Below are positions 15,401 to 26,441 of a stretch of DNA of 26,444 nucleotides, piece by piece; position 1 is the stretch's first letter; every line of letters begins with the position of its first letter. The stretch covers positions 1-26,444 of the forward strand of contig CAYVCX010000041.1 of assembly GCA_964450435.1 (NCBI GenBank), written 5' to 3'. Both the position numbers and the translations under genes were made by a program. Under the pieces are notes generated by a model. It saw only the letters and a program-made list of their open reading frames with translations, did no database searches and was not told the DNA's origin. The DNA is from SKLM01 sp964450435. GTDB lineage: Bacteria > Chloroflexota > Anaerolineae > B4-G1.

Positions 15401-15497
15401 CCGCCATCCGCGCCGATGAATCGCCGGTCCCAGGCTCCTCGTGCGAGCTGGTCCACTCCTGGCTGTCTGTTCTATCCAAGCGATTCTCTCCGGTCAC
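12426..15497 (-). CDS. Class A penicillin-binding protein (PBP1a-like) with Ig-like and Pro/Thr-rich C-terminal extension
   Basis: A 1023-residue bifunctional peptidoglycan synthase. A long basic, Pro-rich cytoplasmic N terminus (1-107) precedes one membrane helix (about 109-141). The GT51 glycosyltransferase domain has catalytic E203 in ATEDRDFW, then GASTISQQLARM. The transpeptidase has SxxK at 483-486 (PGSSIKPL), SYN at 541-543 and KSGTT at 683-687, so both activities look intact. After about residue 850 there is an Ig-like module (EVLIREPAAGAAVQGVVPI...YTLRVRAFDDQQH), then some 70 residues of TPTPSP-type repeats, a likely wall-spanning or glycosylated tail. The start is GTG 15497 with GAGGGG four bases upstream. 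No partner gene is adjacent; other envelope genes lie on both sides. Confidence 0.95.
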   Translation of the reverse strand: MTGENRLDRTDSQEWTSSHEEPGTGDSSARMADTQPTPRIPRDPSGRNASLAENPTRVTGQDRASSGRRTGSRGSRDVAPPQRDTYRSPPQRPRRLGGTNQPAQERRQWGLLLLRAGFVAVACVVVVFFVAAAAAVVGYATIARELPSPTELQNQQSAFVSSKIYDREGNLLYEVMDPQGGRRTYVPLEEISIHAIRATVATEDRDFWVHPGFDPVAMARAIYYVGTEREIVSGASTISQQLARMVLLPDQRFEQSADRKIKEIILAAELTRAYSKEAILEIYLNELNYGNRAYGIQAAAETYFGTDAADLTLAQASFLAGLPQLPATYDPFGGGLERAFSRQEDVLRLMVANGYITAGQAEEASAEMRAHEFQMPRIDIDTAPHFVVYVKQVVEELYGPEALYRGAGLRIHTTLDPDLQEKAEEAVRAGVASLVDRNATNGALVALDPATGHILAMVGSVDFNDESIGGQVNVALRCRQPGSSIKPLTYVATFERGWTPATLFWDVRTEFPDGANPPYVPLNYDRRFHGPVLLRDALANSYNVPAVAALQFLGVDGLLEIASRLGVDSLARPQELCPEYPHDGPPPYGLALTLGGGEVKLLEMTGAFATFANDGVLMPSSPILRIEDSRGSVLLDNSGPTGKQVISPEHAYLITDVLADDRARCAAFSCPSVLELSRPAAAKSGTTDDYRDSWTIGYTPQLAAGVWVGNSDNSAMVDVPGAAGAGPIWHSFMEAAHVDLPIHDFGRPSGIVTHEISAHSGARPTEHCPDRKVEVFARGQPPLDESHDWYQMVEIDAFTGLRANEFCQDHIIRKLMLDIRDERGREWVASHPDQFGGLPLAPLEECSEGTLRPEVLIREPAAGAAVQGVVPIIGTVQMPSFNHYEVQYGIGSDPQGWGWVSGPHLAQVQDDLLSQWDTDQLAPGVYTLRVRAFDDQQHAVEARVQVEIVPPTPTATVTPSPTLEATPTPSPTPTGTPTATPVPTDTPTPAPTPTSTPSAEITPTPSPSPGITPTPEPTATATS
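12430..12655 (-). repeat. Low-complexity Thr/Pro repeat region at the PBP 3' end
   Basis: The last 75 or so codons of the PBP gene encode alternating Thr-Pro with Ala, Ser and Val. At DNA level this is a run of short GGTGTCGGC-like degenerate repeats. Such tracts expand and contract easily and often vary between strains. Confidence 0.8.
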
Positions 15498-15557
15498 GCA
15501 TCCCCTCTACCTTACTAGACGAAAGAGTCTCTGTTTAGGTTCCACACGGGGCGATGA

Positions 15558-15585
15558 TTATAGCTGGAGAACGACGGACTGCAAG
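15558..15585 (-). promoter_or_regulatory. Predicted promoter of the PBP gene
   Basis: On the minus strand TTGCAG (15585-15580) and a perfect TATAAT (15563-15558) are 16 bases apart. Transcription would start near 15551, about 55 bases upstream of GTG 15497. Confidence 0.62.
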
Positions 15586-15678
15586 GGTACCAATCAGTAC
15601 TGCCAGAATCTCCGGCTGGCGGCGCGTCATGGGGATAGGTCGGTGCTTTCAGAAGGGACGGGGGCTGGCTGGCCTTCG

Positions 15679-18138
15679 CTAATGACCCTTGACCACGATG
15701 GGGATGTAGACGTGCTCGGGAGCCTCTAGCACGATGTATACGTGGCCGCCGAGATCCACTACCTTATTGCCCTGGTCATCCTCGACGTGAATGGCGAGCC
15801 ACACGCCCTGGTTGTCCACAGAGGAGCAGTCCCACGTCAGCTCGTACGGGCTCTCCTCATCGTCGCCCAGATGGTACCACTCGTCATCGTACGCTGCGTG
15901 AAACCCCACGATCGCAACCCCCCTGTCCTCACTGTCCCCTTCTTTGGCCTCGTCCCTGACCTCGGCCGTGATGGTCAGAGGACAGCTGTCTACCACCGTA
16001 AGGTACACGGGCGACGAGATGGTGCCCGTCAGGGAGGTCGTAAGGTCAACCCGTTCCCAACTGAGCCGAACCTGCGCCAACCCCTTGTTTTCGTAATGCT
16101 CCAGCTTCAGCTCGTGGTTACCCTCGCTCAGGTCGTGCACGGCCTTGAAGGTGGCCACCTGGTCCTGCCATTCGTTTACCACGAGCTCGTCGTCGATCCA
16201 GAGGCGCACACCGTCATCGGCCGACAGGACGAAGCGCCACTGACCAGCCTCGAAAGGCACAGCCCGCTCGAATCGGGAGCCGAAGTGGTCTACTGGCAGG
16301 CCGTCGGCTGGACCGCCGCCCCCCCAGTTGTGGTCCAGGAAACCGGATCCTAGATTTGCCCTCACGACGGGCTCCCCCCACAGATCCTGATTGCCCCAGT
16401 ACTGGCCATACCACCGCGAGTGATCCTCCCGTTCCTCCCGTGCCAGGTCAAAACCCGGACCCCACCAGAAGGCGGCGAGGTAGCCGTCACCACCGTCGTG
16501 CCGGTACTCGACGGTCAGCTCGTGATAGCCCTCCTCGACATCGTGATGGCCTTCTTGAAAACGATAGGCGTCGTGGGGCTGATCGGGAATCTCCCAGCCG
16601 TCGATGACCGTCTTGTCACCGATCTTCAGGCGGGCACCTCCATCGTAGCCCAACGTGAACGTGTAGTGGCCACCCGCGAAGTAGACCTCGCGGGAGAAGC
16701 GAGCGCTAAAAGGATCGGCGGGACAGTCGCCGCCGGGTCCTTCCTCACCCCAGTCGGCGAAGACGTAGACACCCCTATGATACGAGCTTCCGCACTGCTC
16801 ACCCGGCTGGTTGTCATCGTAGTACTCAACCTCCCAGGCACCCTCGGCCGGGTCGTGCAGCCAACCGCTCACGTCCGTGTAACTCGGGTCAACGCACCAG
16901 TTATCCACAGCAATCGTAGTGACACCAGTCGGCGAGCTGTTCTGCTCAATCACCCAGATTCTGCCGTCTCCGGCAATATCTACGTCTGAAGCAACGACCA
17001 CCGATGTGTGCCCGTAGGTCGAGGTAGACCCGTAGCTCAGAACGTCGTTCGGCTCCGGCACCCGTCCAATCTCGCAGTTGGGCACCTTCTCGAGCAAGTC
17101 ACCCGTGTAGTTCCAGACCACCTCGTTCCCGTTTGCGGGGTAGGGAGCGATGCCGTAGGCGAGGTACAGGAATCTCTTGCTCAGCTCAGGACACTGCCAC
17201 TCGATCTGGCGCACGCCGGCCCCGAAGTCGACATAAGCGTGAGGACCGTCATCATACCAGGGTCGCGGACCACACGCTTTTACTCCGCGGTATTCGGCCC
17301 CCAGAGGATATGCCCCTTGCCCCGTCTCTTCGAAGTAGTAGTCTGTGTCGCACTCTCCGTTCCACCACGGGGGAAGGGGCAGTTCGGAACCGACGGAGCT
17401 TGCCGCAATCATGTGATCGGAGCTGACTACCAGGGGGGGTGCCCCTTGGTCCATTGCCATAAGGCTGGTGGACGGCTGGTCTAGCTCGTCACTCGTCAGC
17501 TTCGTGTCCAGCGCGGAACGTAGGAAATCGTCGGATTGCGCCTCTATCGCAGCAGTGGTTTCCAGCTCCTGGCTTGCTCGGACGATCCAAATTCGATCGC
17601 CAGCCGCGACAACCCACTCGGTGATGACAAGGCGGGTCGGCCCGCCGCCACCGATGTGCAGGTCAACCTCGCTCCGCAGACCAGCGACCTGCCTGCCAAA
17701 AAGATCTGTCACGGCGCCGGTTGCTGGGTCTCCCCCCTGGCCCTCTCGATACTTCCTGAGAGCGGCGCGATACACCTCCTCACTGTCCGCATCAGCTCTC
17801 GGGAGAGACTCGGTGGGCGGCTTCGATCCGAAAGGCACAGCAGTGATGGAGAACTCTCTGTACAGGGGCTCTCGCTCAACCGCCGTTGCTACCTGTATGG
17901 CGCTGCTCGGGTCCGAGGTCGAGAACTCCAGGTCGGGCAGGAAGCTCGTGCTCAGTTGAAGCTCGACCCCGTCGAGGGAGAAGACGGCAGTTGACGCAGA
18001 TGGTTGACCGCGGCTCGGTGTGATGGCAGACGGCGATGCGCAGCCGGGTCCACCATGCGGTAGAGCCAGTGCCATCAGAGGCGTGCTGGCGGTCAGCATT
18101 AGCGTCAGCGTCAATGAAGCCCCGACGGATGCCTTCAT
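15679..18138 (-). CDS. Secreted CHAP-domain protein with two PA14 domains
   Basis: An 819-residue exported protein. A signal peptide (about 1-26, MKASVGASLTLTLMLTASTP) precedes an unrecognised region (about 50-210). Residues about 300-402 look like a CHAP amidase/peptidase: C316 (IEWQCPELSKRF), PNDVLSYG, H377 (YGHTSVVV) and E398 (IWVIEQN) are placed like the Cys-His-Glu triad. Two PA14-like carbohydrate-binding domains follow. The first (about 434-563) has FTLGYDGGARLKIGDK; the second (about 576-698) has FVLSADDGVRLWIDDE. A C-terminal Ig-like domain (about 703-815) ends the protein. ATG 18138 is chosen for its AAGGAAG site and signal peptide; the 30 residues upstream lack both. Peptidoglycan cleavage is likely but unproven. 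It lies downstream of the MaoC gene and upstream of the PBP gene, each probably transcribed separately. Confidence 0.82.
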   Translation of the reverse strand: MKASVGASLTLTLMLTASTPLMALALPHGGPGCASPSAITPSRGQPSASTAVFSLDGVELQLSTSFLPDLEFSTSDPSSAIQVATAVEREPLYREFSITAVPFGSKPPTESLPRADADSEEVYRAALRKYREGQGGDPATGAVTDLFGRQVAGLRSEVDLHIGGGGPTRLVITEWVVAAGDRIWIVRASQELETTAAIEAQSDDFLRSALDTKLTSDELDQPSTSLMAMDQGAPPLVVSSDHMIAASSVGSELPLPPWWNGECDTDYYFEETGQGAYPLGAEYRGVKACGPRPWYDDGPHAYVDFGAGVRQIEWQCPELSKRFLYLAYGIAPYPANGNEVVWNYTGDLLEKVPNCEIGRVPEPNDVLSYGSTSTYGHTSVVVASDVDIAGDGRIWVIEQNSSPTGVTTIAVDNWCVDPSYTDVSGWLHDPAEGAWEVEYYDDNQPGEQCGSSYHRGVYVFADWGEEGPGGDCPADPFSARFSREVYFAGGHYTFTLGYDGGARLKIGDKTVIDGWEIPDQPHDAYRFQEGHHDVEEGYHELTVEYRHDGGDGYLAAFWWGPGFDLAREEREDHSRWYGQYWGNQDLWGEPVVRANLGSGFLDHNWGGGGPADGLPVDHFGSRFERAVPFEAGQWRFVLSADDGVRLWIDDELVVNEWQDQVATFKAVHDLSEGNHELKLEHYENKGLAQVRLSWERVDLTTSLTGTISSPVYLTVVDSCPLTITAEVRDEAKEGDSEDRGVAIVGFHAAYDDEWYHLGDDEESPYELTWDCSSVDNQGVWLAIHVEDDQGNKVVDLGGHVYIVLEAPEHVYIPIVVKGH

Positions 18139-18722
18139 GCGCAGCTTCCTTTGAACATGATGGGCCAGGAGCCGGCGAACACGGACATAGCGTGCCTCAA
18201 CGATGAACTCACAGGTAGCCCAGGGCACAGCCGCCCCGTTAGAAGGACCTGCTGAGCCCAGAGAGCGCCGTTCTCATTGCTGGTGAGCAGTGCTGCAGGT
18301 TGTTCTATGAAGGGCTGCCGGACCGAGAAGCGGCGCGCAGCCCATGCACGGTTTCCAGGCTGCGAGATTCGTTCGCCTCTTCCGCTCACGAAGAGCGCGG
18401 ACTGTGCGCCTTGCTGCCTCGAGCACTGCCCGGTCTGTCACAGAAACTGACAGGTCAACAGTGGCGACCCGCGACGGCCGTCCCGATAGCGACGCTCAGA
18501 GACAGGTCTGACGTCAGATGAGCGGATCGCTGTGTCGGTCCACACGCAGAAGGCCACCAGCCATCGAGCCCTCGCAACCGACGAGCGACCGTACCGTGTT
18601 CGTCAAGCATCGCCGTCCCTTGAGCTTCTCCTGCCAAGCGGACGTCGATGGAATCGCCCGGGCACTGGACAAGCAGTGGACGCAGCCACGGATGGCCTAC
18701 TCGGGCATCCAGTCTCCGGACA
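18139..18722. other. Intergenic region, no supported gene
   Basis: These 584 bases separate the MaoC gene from the CHAP-PA14 gene on the same strand. Open frames are short and mutually overlapping, without ribosome binding sites. Visible structures are a stem CTGTCA/TGACAG at 18435-18453 and a perfect 12-bp palindrome TCTGACGTCAGA at 18507-18518. I found no good promoter for the CHAP gene. A small RNA or long 5' leader cannot be excluded. Confidence 0.5.
18145..18151 (-). promoter_or_regulatory. Ribosome binding site of the CHAP-PA14 gene
   Basis: Minus-strand AAGGAAG ends six bases before ATG 18138. It decides the start in favour of the methionine at the head of the signal peptide. Confidence 0.7.
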
Positions 18723-19184
18723 CTAAGGAGCGCTCCGGATAAGCAGCGTCCAGCTGCCTTTCTGCACGGTCTCATCGTCTTGGTTGAGCACCACGACGTC
18801 AAAGACGACGAACCCGCCACCCAGACGAGCCATTTCCTTCTTTCGCTTGACCTCAATTCGTGCCCGGATTGTGTCGCCGAACTTGATCGGAGCGCGGAAC
18901 TTCCATTCTAGCGATGTGAAGGCTTCAACGGTGCCCTCTGCGAAGCCCAGTCGAGAACTCAGGCCGCTCACGATCGACAGCCCCAGGAGGCCATGGGCGA
19001 TCCGCTCTCCGAACATCGTCGTCTCGGCGTACTCGGCGTCAGTGTGAAGCTGGTTGTAGTCCCCGGACAGGCCGGCAAACCGCATCACGTCACTCTCGGT
19101 GATGGTACGCCCTGCCGTCTCTAGGGCGTCTCCAATCTTGAACTCCTCGAAGTAGTGGCCGCGCGGCCGCATCAGCTCGCTCAC
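18723..19184 (-). CDS. MaoC-like dehydratase / (R)-specific enoyl-CoA hydratase
   Basis: A 153-residue single hot-dog domain protein of the MaoC/PhaJ family, which hydrates trans-2-enoyl-CoA to (R)-3-hydroxyacyl-CoA or related acyl thioesters. The hydratase motif is intact: D42 and H47 in FAGLSGDYNQLHTD, followed by ERIAHGLLGLS at about 60-70. GTG 19184 is the start because AAGGAG lies six bases before it and the product then aligns with the family N terminus (RPRGHYFEEFKIGD). It stands alone with its own promoter. No polyhydroxyalkanoate or fatty acid gene is in the window, so the substrate is unknown. Confidence 0.9.
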   Translation of the reverse strand: MSELMRPRGHYFEEFKIGDALETAGRTITESDVMRFAGLSGDYNQLHTDAEYAETTMFGERIAHGLLGLSIVSGLSSRLGFAEGTVEAFTSLEWKFRAPIKFGDTIRARIEVKRKKEMARLGGGFVVFDVVVLNQDDETVQKGSWTLLIRSAP

Positions 19185-19225
19185 AAGTCACTCCTTCCAA
19201 CTGCGCTGCATAGAAGCGATGCGCT

Positions 19226-19254
19226 ATTCTAGCATCTAGCTTCTGGACGCGCAA
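19226..19254 (-). promoter_or_regulatory. Predicted promoter of the MaoC gene
   Basis: Minus-strand TTGCGC (19254-19249), a 17-base spacer and TAGAAT (19231-19226) with an upstream TG (extended -10). Its -35 box lies one base from the -35 box of the opposing promoter for the GT-C gene, so the two are back to back. Confidence 0.6.
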
Positions 19255-19255
19255 C

Positions 19256-19283
19256 TTTGCAGGTTGACTGGCTATGGTATAAT
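19256..19283 (+). promoter_or_regulatory. Predicted extended -10 promoter of the plus-strand GT-C gene
   Basis: TATGGTATAAT gives a perfect -10 at 19278-19283 with an extended TG. The -35 is weak (TTTGCA at 19256-19261, 16-base spacer). The leader would be about 105 bases and contains a small stem CGCTC/GAGCG near 19290-19310. Confidence 0.55.
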
Positions 19284-19395
19284 CGCCGCTCGCTCCTCGT
19301 ACAAGAGCGTCGACCCGTCTTGCGAGCCCTGTCCGTGTCCAGAGAAGTAAGGCGACCCCGCCCTGACGACCGCGGGAATCCGTCAGTTGGTGCAT

Positions 19396-21375
19396 ATGGC
19401 GCGACATAAGCGTTTCAGCAGTATTGCTCTGGCCTTCGTCATCGGAGTGCTGGCGGTCTTCCTTCGTGTGAGGCATCTGGATACCACGGGTATATGGGAA
19501 GACCAGGCTTTTCTGCTCAACACGGCGATGCGTTGGGTAAACAGGGGCCCAATGCCCCTGGCGGCCAATAAGTCGTCCTTGGGCATTATGCACAGCCCCA
19601 TGATTGAGTACTTCTACGCAGTTGCGCTGTGGTTGTGGCCCGATGTCCTGTCTGTCGCGGTGCTGACAATGGTTTCGGGTCTGGCGGCTGTCGCTCTGAC
19701 TGCCTGGTGCACGTACAAGACGTTCGGCAAAAAAGCGGCCTATGTTGGTGCTGCGCTGTTCGCCGTCAATCCGTGGAGCGTGTTCTACAGCCAACTGATC
19801 TGGAACCCGACGCTGGTTCCAGTGTTCTCGTCGCTTACGCTCGCGTGTCTCTTGATGTATTTCGCTGTCCAGCAGCGGTCCCTCTACCTGATCGCCGGGC
19901 TGGTATCGTTGGGCCTCATGATCCAACTTCACCCCACCACGGCTGTCCAACTGCTGACGACGGGTCTGGTCTGTGTGCTCTTCTGGCGCAAAGTACGATT
20001 GCGGCCACTCCTGGCTGGTGGCGCGCTGTTCGTTCTTCTCTACCTGCCCTTCTTGCTCTATCAGTATGCTGTGGGCGGACGCGACGTGAGAGCCCTCCTG
20101 GAGTTCACACGGGAGCCCGCAGCTCTGACTCCCGCTGCTCTCCTGGTCAGTCTGGACCTATTGGGGGGCAAGGGTCTTCTCAGCTCCGTCAGCTATGTGA
20201 GAACGTTTGATGCTTTGGCCAGCACCCTGCTGATACTCTCACTGGCCTACGCAGTGTGCCTGGCGGCACGATCGTTTGTCCGGCGGCATCGCGACCTCGA
20301 TGCGGCGAAGAGCCTCCCTGCCTTGCTCATCCCCTTGCTGTGGTTCGCTGTTCCCGTGACCTTCTTCCTCCGATCCTCGCACTACGTTCAAACCCACTAT
20401 CTGGTTGGCCAGTTGCCATCTCACTTCATACTGATTGGGATTGGCATAGCCGGCCTCGGTCGTGGGTTTGAGATCCTTGCTTCGCGAGTCCATCAGCGAA
20501 CCACCCGGCGCCGAGTGCGGCTGATAGCGTGGAGCCTGCTCCTCGTGCCGGTTTTTGCTCTGGTGGGGTGGCAGGGTTTCTTCAACTGGCGGTTTCAGGA
20601 TCATCGACGCCAGACTCAACGCGGCCCGGCTCAGATTCGCCATCTGCGCGCTGTGATTCACTCAAGCAGGCGGCTGCTGGCTGCTCACGCATCGTGTGAC
20701 CTGGTTGCCCTTGCCAGCGGTCATTCCGTCGAGACGTCCGAACTTGCACCCCTCCGCGAGTTTGTCTCGGCGGAACGCGTCTTGCTGGCAGATGGTCGGC
20801 GGGCCGTTCCTATCCCGGCGCCTTGCGCGATCTACGTGGATGCTCAAGGAGCGAGTCGCGCCTCCGCCTGGCTGCCCAGTGTGGCGGAGCCGCTTCCTGA
20901 CGAGACCGTACCGGTATTGGGTGAGCCCTGGCGGTTCTACAAGCTGTCCAGTGATGGTTGGACCGATGAGGTCGGAGGGAGCGCAGCCGAGTCGTATCGT
21001 GCAACGTGGGCCAACGGGTTGACCCTGACTGAGTACCGGCGGGGGGAGCTGCGCCGTGGAAGCACGATCCCGCTCACCTTGACCTGGACTATTGAGAGCC
21101 CTACGCCAGAGATACTGTACCACTTTGGAAGCTACCTTCTCACACTGGATAATCAGGTCGTCGCTCAAGCGGACGGGCCAGGATTTGACAGCATCCAGTG
21201 GCGGGAGGGCGACTCGTTTGTCACCTGGTTCGACATCCCGGTGCCCGAGAATCTGGGGTCGGGGCGGTATTGGATCGCCGTCGGCCTCTACACGTGGCCG
21301 GATGTGGAGCGGATTGCGTTGAACGGCGGGGAGAATACAGCTTTCCTCGAGGAGATCGAGTTTGGAGAACCGTAG
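19396..21375 (+). CDS. GT-C/ArnT-PMT-like membrane glycosyltransferase with C-terminal beta-rich module
   Basis: A 659-residue polytopic membrane protein. Residues 1-400 have about 10-11 hydrophobic segments. The first extracytoplasmic loop after helix 1 carries an acidic pair, E35-D36 in GIWEDQAFLL, followed by HSPMIEYFYA, the pattern of lipid-phosphosugar-dependent GT39/GT83-type transferases. The C-terminal 255 or so residues are soluble and should lie outside. The last 110 (LTLTEYRRGELRRGSTIPLT to AVGLYTW) look like a beta-sandwich. It probably transfers a sugar from a polyprenyl-phosphate donor to a surface acceptor; donor and acceptor are unknown. ATG 19396 is taken, but GTG 19390 or TTG 19387 sit closer to the only GGGA-like ribosome site. 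It converges on a similar gene 14 bases away. Confidence 0.8.
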   Translation: MARHKRFSSIALAFVIGVLAVFLRVRHLDTTGIWEDQAFLLNTAMRWVNRGPMPLAANKSSLGIMHSPMIEYFYAVALWLWPDVLSVAVLTMVSGLAAVALTAWCTYKTFGKKAAYVGAALFAVNPWSVFYSQLIWNPTLVPVFSSLTLACLLMYFAVQQRSLYLIAGLVSLGLMIQLHPTTAVQLLTTGLVCVLFWRKVRLRPLLAGGALFVLLYLPFLLYQYAVGGRDVRALLEFTREPAALTPAALLVSLDLLGGKGLLSSVSYVRTFDALASTLLILSLAYAVCLAARSFVRRHRDLDAAKSLPALLIPLLWFAVPVTFFLRSSHYVQTHYLVGQLPSHFILIGIGIAGLGRGFEILASRVHQRTTRRRVRLIAWSLLLVPVFALVGWQGFFNWRFQDHRRQTQRGPAQIRHLRAVIHSSRRLLAAHASCDLVALASGHSVETSELAPLREFVSAERVLLADGRRAVPIPAPCAIYVDAQGASRASAWLPSVAEPLPDETVPVLGEPWRFYKLSSDGWTDEVGGSAAESYRATWANGLTLTEYRRGELRRGSTIPLTLTWTIESPTPEILYHFGSYLLTLDNQVVAQADGPGFDSIQWREGDSFVTWFDIPVPENLGSGRYWIAVGLYTWPDVERIALNGGENTAFLEEIEFGEP

Positions 21376-21389
21376 TCGGCTGTAGGCGG

Positions 21390-23309
21390 CTAGGGTGGAA
21401 TTGTGGCCACCGGCGGCGCCCCGTCGGGATACGCGATGTCCCCCAGGACGGCCGGAAGCCGTCCCTGTGAATCGTACAGACCCACCTTCACCGTGTAGGG
21501 CGCTGCCCCTCTTGGCAGGACGTAACGTACATCGTGGATGCGGTCCCCGGCGTGCCAAGCCCAGGGGGGGACCATGCCGCCTAGCGCAGGACCGTCCGCT
21601 TGCCCGACCAGGTCGTCGCCGGCATCAACTACGTGGACAAATATCTCACCGTCCACTGGACCTTGAGCCAGCCAGATGATGGTCACCGCCCATCTTCCAT
21701 CTGCCATCTGCTCTACCGCAGTCGATTCAATCGCCACGCCGCCTTCAAAACGGACCAGCGGTTCGTCCGATGGCGTCGCGTCTGCCTTAACGCTGCCCAC
21801 GTGATTCAGGGAAAAGCGCCCGTCGTGCCACTCGGTCAACCAGACAGTTGTATGCTCCAGCGCGAAGCGCCGCATCCCCTCCCAGTCGAGACCTTGGCCT
21901 TGAAAGCCAATCTCGAACTCAGTCTCTCTAAGCGCCGGAGTATACATGACAGCGTCCACCGATCTCCAGTCGCTGTTCACCTCGATGAACTCCGAGATGT
22001 TGGAGTAGGGCGGAACGAAGAGCACTGTCTCCAGGATCATCGCGTATGCCTTGTCTCGGTGGGCCAGGGCTGCTGGCAAGTTGACAAGGCCGAGGGGCTC
22101 GTTCTCTTTCTCGTCTGCTGCGTCCAGGGCTTGTTGGTACGCACCGTTGAGTGCAGAGAACAGCTCGAATTGGCGCTGCAGAAAGACGAGATTCTGGATC
22201 GCGACCACGCCAACAATAAGGATGGCGACGGCTCTTCGAGTGGGGACCTTCTTCACGCTGCTGCTGACCTCGAAGATCATCTTGCTCCACAGGATCACGG
22301 TGCCGGCAGCTGCCAGAGTGTAGACGCGGGGTGCGGTGTAGAGATAGCCATAGCGAAGTGAGAGCCCGGCTGGAAGTGCGGCGCAGACCCACCACCAGAG
22401 GCCAGAGGCCGCCCAGCGCCAATTGCCGTTCCTGAGTACCAGCCAGATCGCTGTGGCGATGAAGCCTGCGGTGCCAAGAGCGACCAGCCCGAGATCCTGG
22501 GCTTCGGAGTGATTTACCAGCCAATTGATGGCAGGCCCCATAGGGTAAATCAGTCCGTGCATAAAGAAGATCGCGTTTCCCACGAAGTCCTGTGCTCCGG
22601 AGAAGCTCGGGTCGCCCACCCCGGGGATGAAGCTCCGCGTCACCAGCATCGCGCCGTTCAGGAGGAGGCCAAGGGCAACGAACAGGACACGCCGCCGAGA
22701 GCGGAGCCCGTACTGGATGAACACCATCCCTCCCGCAATCACGGCGCAAACCTGCCCGCTCTCGTGTGCGGTGGATGCCAGAATGGTGGCCAGTAGGCTG
22801 ACGCCCCACCACCTGACGGCTCCGTCCTTCTCTGCCTTCAGTGCGGCGACCGCGGCCAGCAGGACAAGCATCGTGACCAGCGGGTGTGACATGGCCGTGA
22901 TCCAAGGGATGGCCATAAACATGAACGGGAAGACAACAAACAGGATCGAGGCAACGAGGGATTCTTCGGCAGATCCACCCGTGAGCGCGACCACTTTGGC
23001 GATGAGGAGGGCGCTCACCCAGTGGATAGACAGGCTCACCCCGTGCAAGAAAGCTCGGTCGATACCCGATGGGAAGAGGCGTCCCATCTTGTAGATGCTG
23101 AAAGGTAGCGGGCGGTAGAACTGATTCTCGCTCGACTGGGTCCAGATGTCCGCCCAGCTATGGCGCGAGAGCCAAGTCATGATGGGGAGGTCATCATAGA
23201 AGAAGGGGAGGCGGAGGACGAAGCCGTAGCACGCTGCAGCCAGAACCGCAGTCACGGCAATGCCCAACCACCTGTGGTGTCGACGCCACAGTGCCTCTAC
23301 TCGCTCCAT
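21390..23309 (-). CDS. GT-C-like membrane protein, possible glycosyltransferase, with C-terminal beta-rich module
   Basis: A 639-residue protein with about 11 membrane helices followed by a soluble C-terminal part of roughly 250 residues. After helix 1 it shows YDDLPIMTWLSRHSW, then QFYRPLPFSIY. The acidic pair plus YRPL motif is typical of GT-C enzymes such as TMTC and GT83 relatives. The soluble end (GEIFVHVVDAGDDLVGQADGP through TVKVGLYDSQGRLP) resembles the end of the convergent gene. Two ATGs are in frame; the one at 23309 is preferred because GAGGA lies nine bases before it, whereas that site directly touches ATG 23318. Function is inferred only from fold and motif; the acceptor could be a lipid, protein or polysaccharide. 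Confidence 0.75.
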   Translation of the reverse strand: MERVEALWRRHHRWLGIAVTAVLAAACYGFVLRLPFFYDDLPIMTWLSRHSWADIWTQSSENQFYRPLPFSIYKMGRLFPSGIDRAFLHGVSLSIHWVSALLIAKVVALTGGSAEESLVASILFVVFPFMFMAIPWITAMSHPLVTMLVLLAAVAALKAEKDGAVRWWGVSLLATILASTAHESGQVCAVIAGGMVFIQYGLRSRRRVLFVALGLLLNGAMLVTRSFIPGVGDPSFSGAQDFVGNAIFFMHGLIYPMGPAINWLVNHSEAQDLGLVALGTAGFIATAIWLVLRNGNWRWAASGLWWWVCAALPAGLSLRYGYLYTAPRVYTLAAAGTVILWSKMIFEVSSSVKKVPTRRAVAILIVGVVAIQNLVFLQRQFELFSALNGAYQQALDAADEKENEPLGLVNLPAALAHRDKAYAMILETVLFVPPYSNISEFIEVNSDWRSVDAVMYTPALRETEFEIGFQGQGLDWEGMRRFALEHTTVWLTEWHDGRFSLNHVGSVKADATPSDEPLVRFEGGVAIESTAVEQMADGRWAVTIIWLAQGPVDGEIFVHVVDAGDDLVGQADGPALGGMVPPWAWHAGDRIHDVRYVLPRGAAPYTVKVGLYDSQGRLPAVLGDIAYPDGAPPVATIPP

Positions 23310-23470
23310 TGGCAACATTCCTCAACTGCCTACTGCGCCAGCTCTCTCCAGGCGCAGACATCCCGCCGATGGGAAGCGTCGTGGGCGCTGAGATCGCACC
23401 TGGAGAACCTTTGCGGTCGCAGAGCGACCACATTCCGCAGACAGACTGAGGGGCCGGATGAGACCGGTGC
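23310..23470. other. Intergenic region downstream of uvrA with a GGTCGC/GCGACC stem
   Basis: A 6-bp perfect stem at 23415-23429 with a three-base loop lies about 40 bases after the uvrA stop. It lacks a T-run in the uvrA direction, so it is at best a weak terminator. No gene or clear promoter is seen. Confidence 0.45.
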
Positions 23471-26398
<2,928 letters not shown>

Positions 26399-26424
26399 TT
26401 CCCGAACTCGCTGGACTGCTTCCT

Positions 26425-26441
26425 CTCATAGCCGATATGAG
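26425..26441. promoter_or_regulatory. Inverted repeat upstream of uvrA, candidate operator
   Basis: CTCATA at 26425-26430 and TATGAG at 26436-26441 are perfect inverted arms around five bases, some 30 bases upstream of the uvrA start. It differs in sequence from the recA palindrome. The window ends three bases later, so promoter elements further up cannot be judged. Confidence 0.4.
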
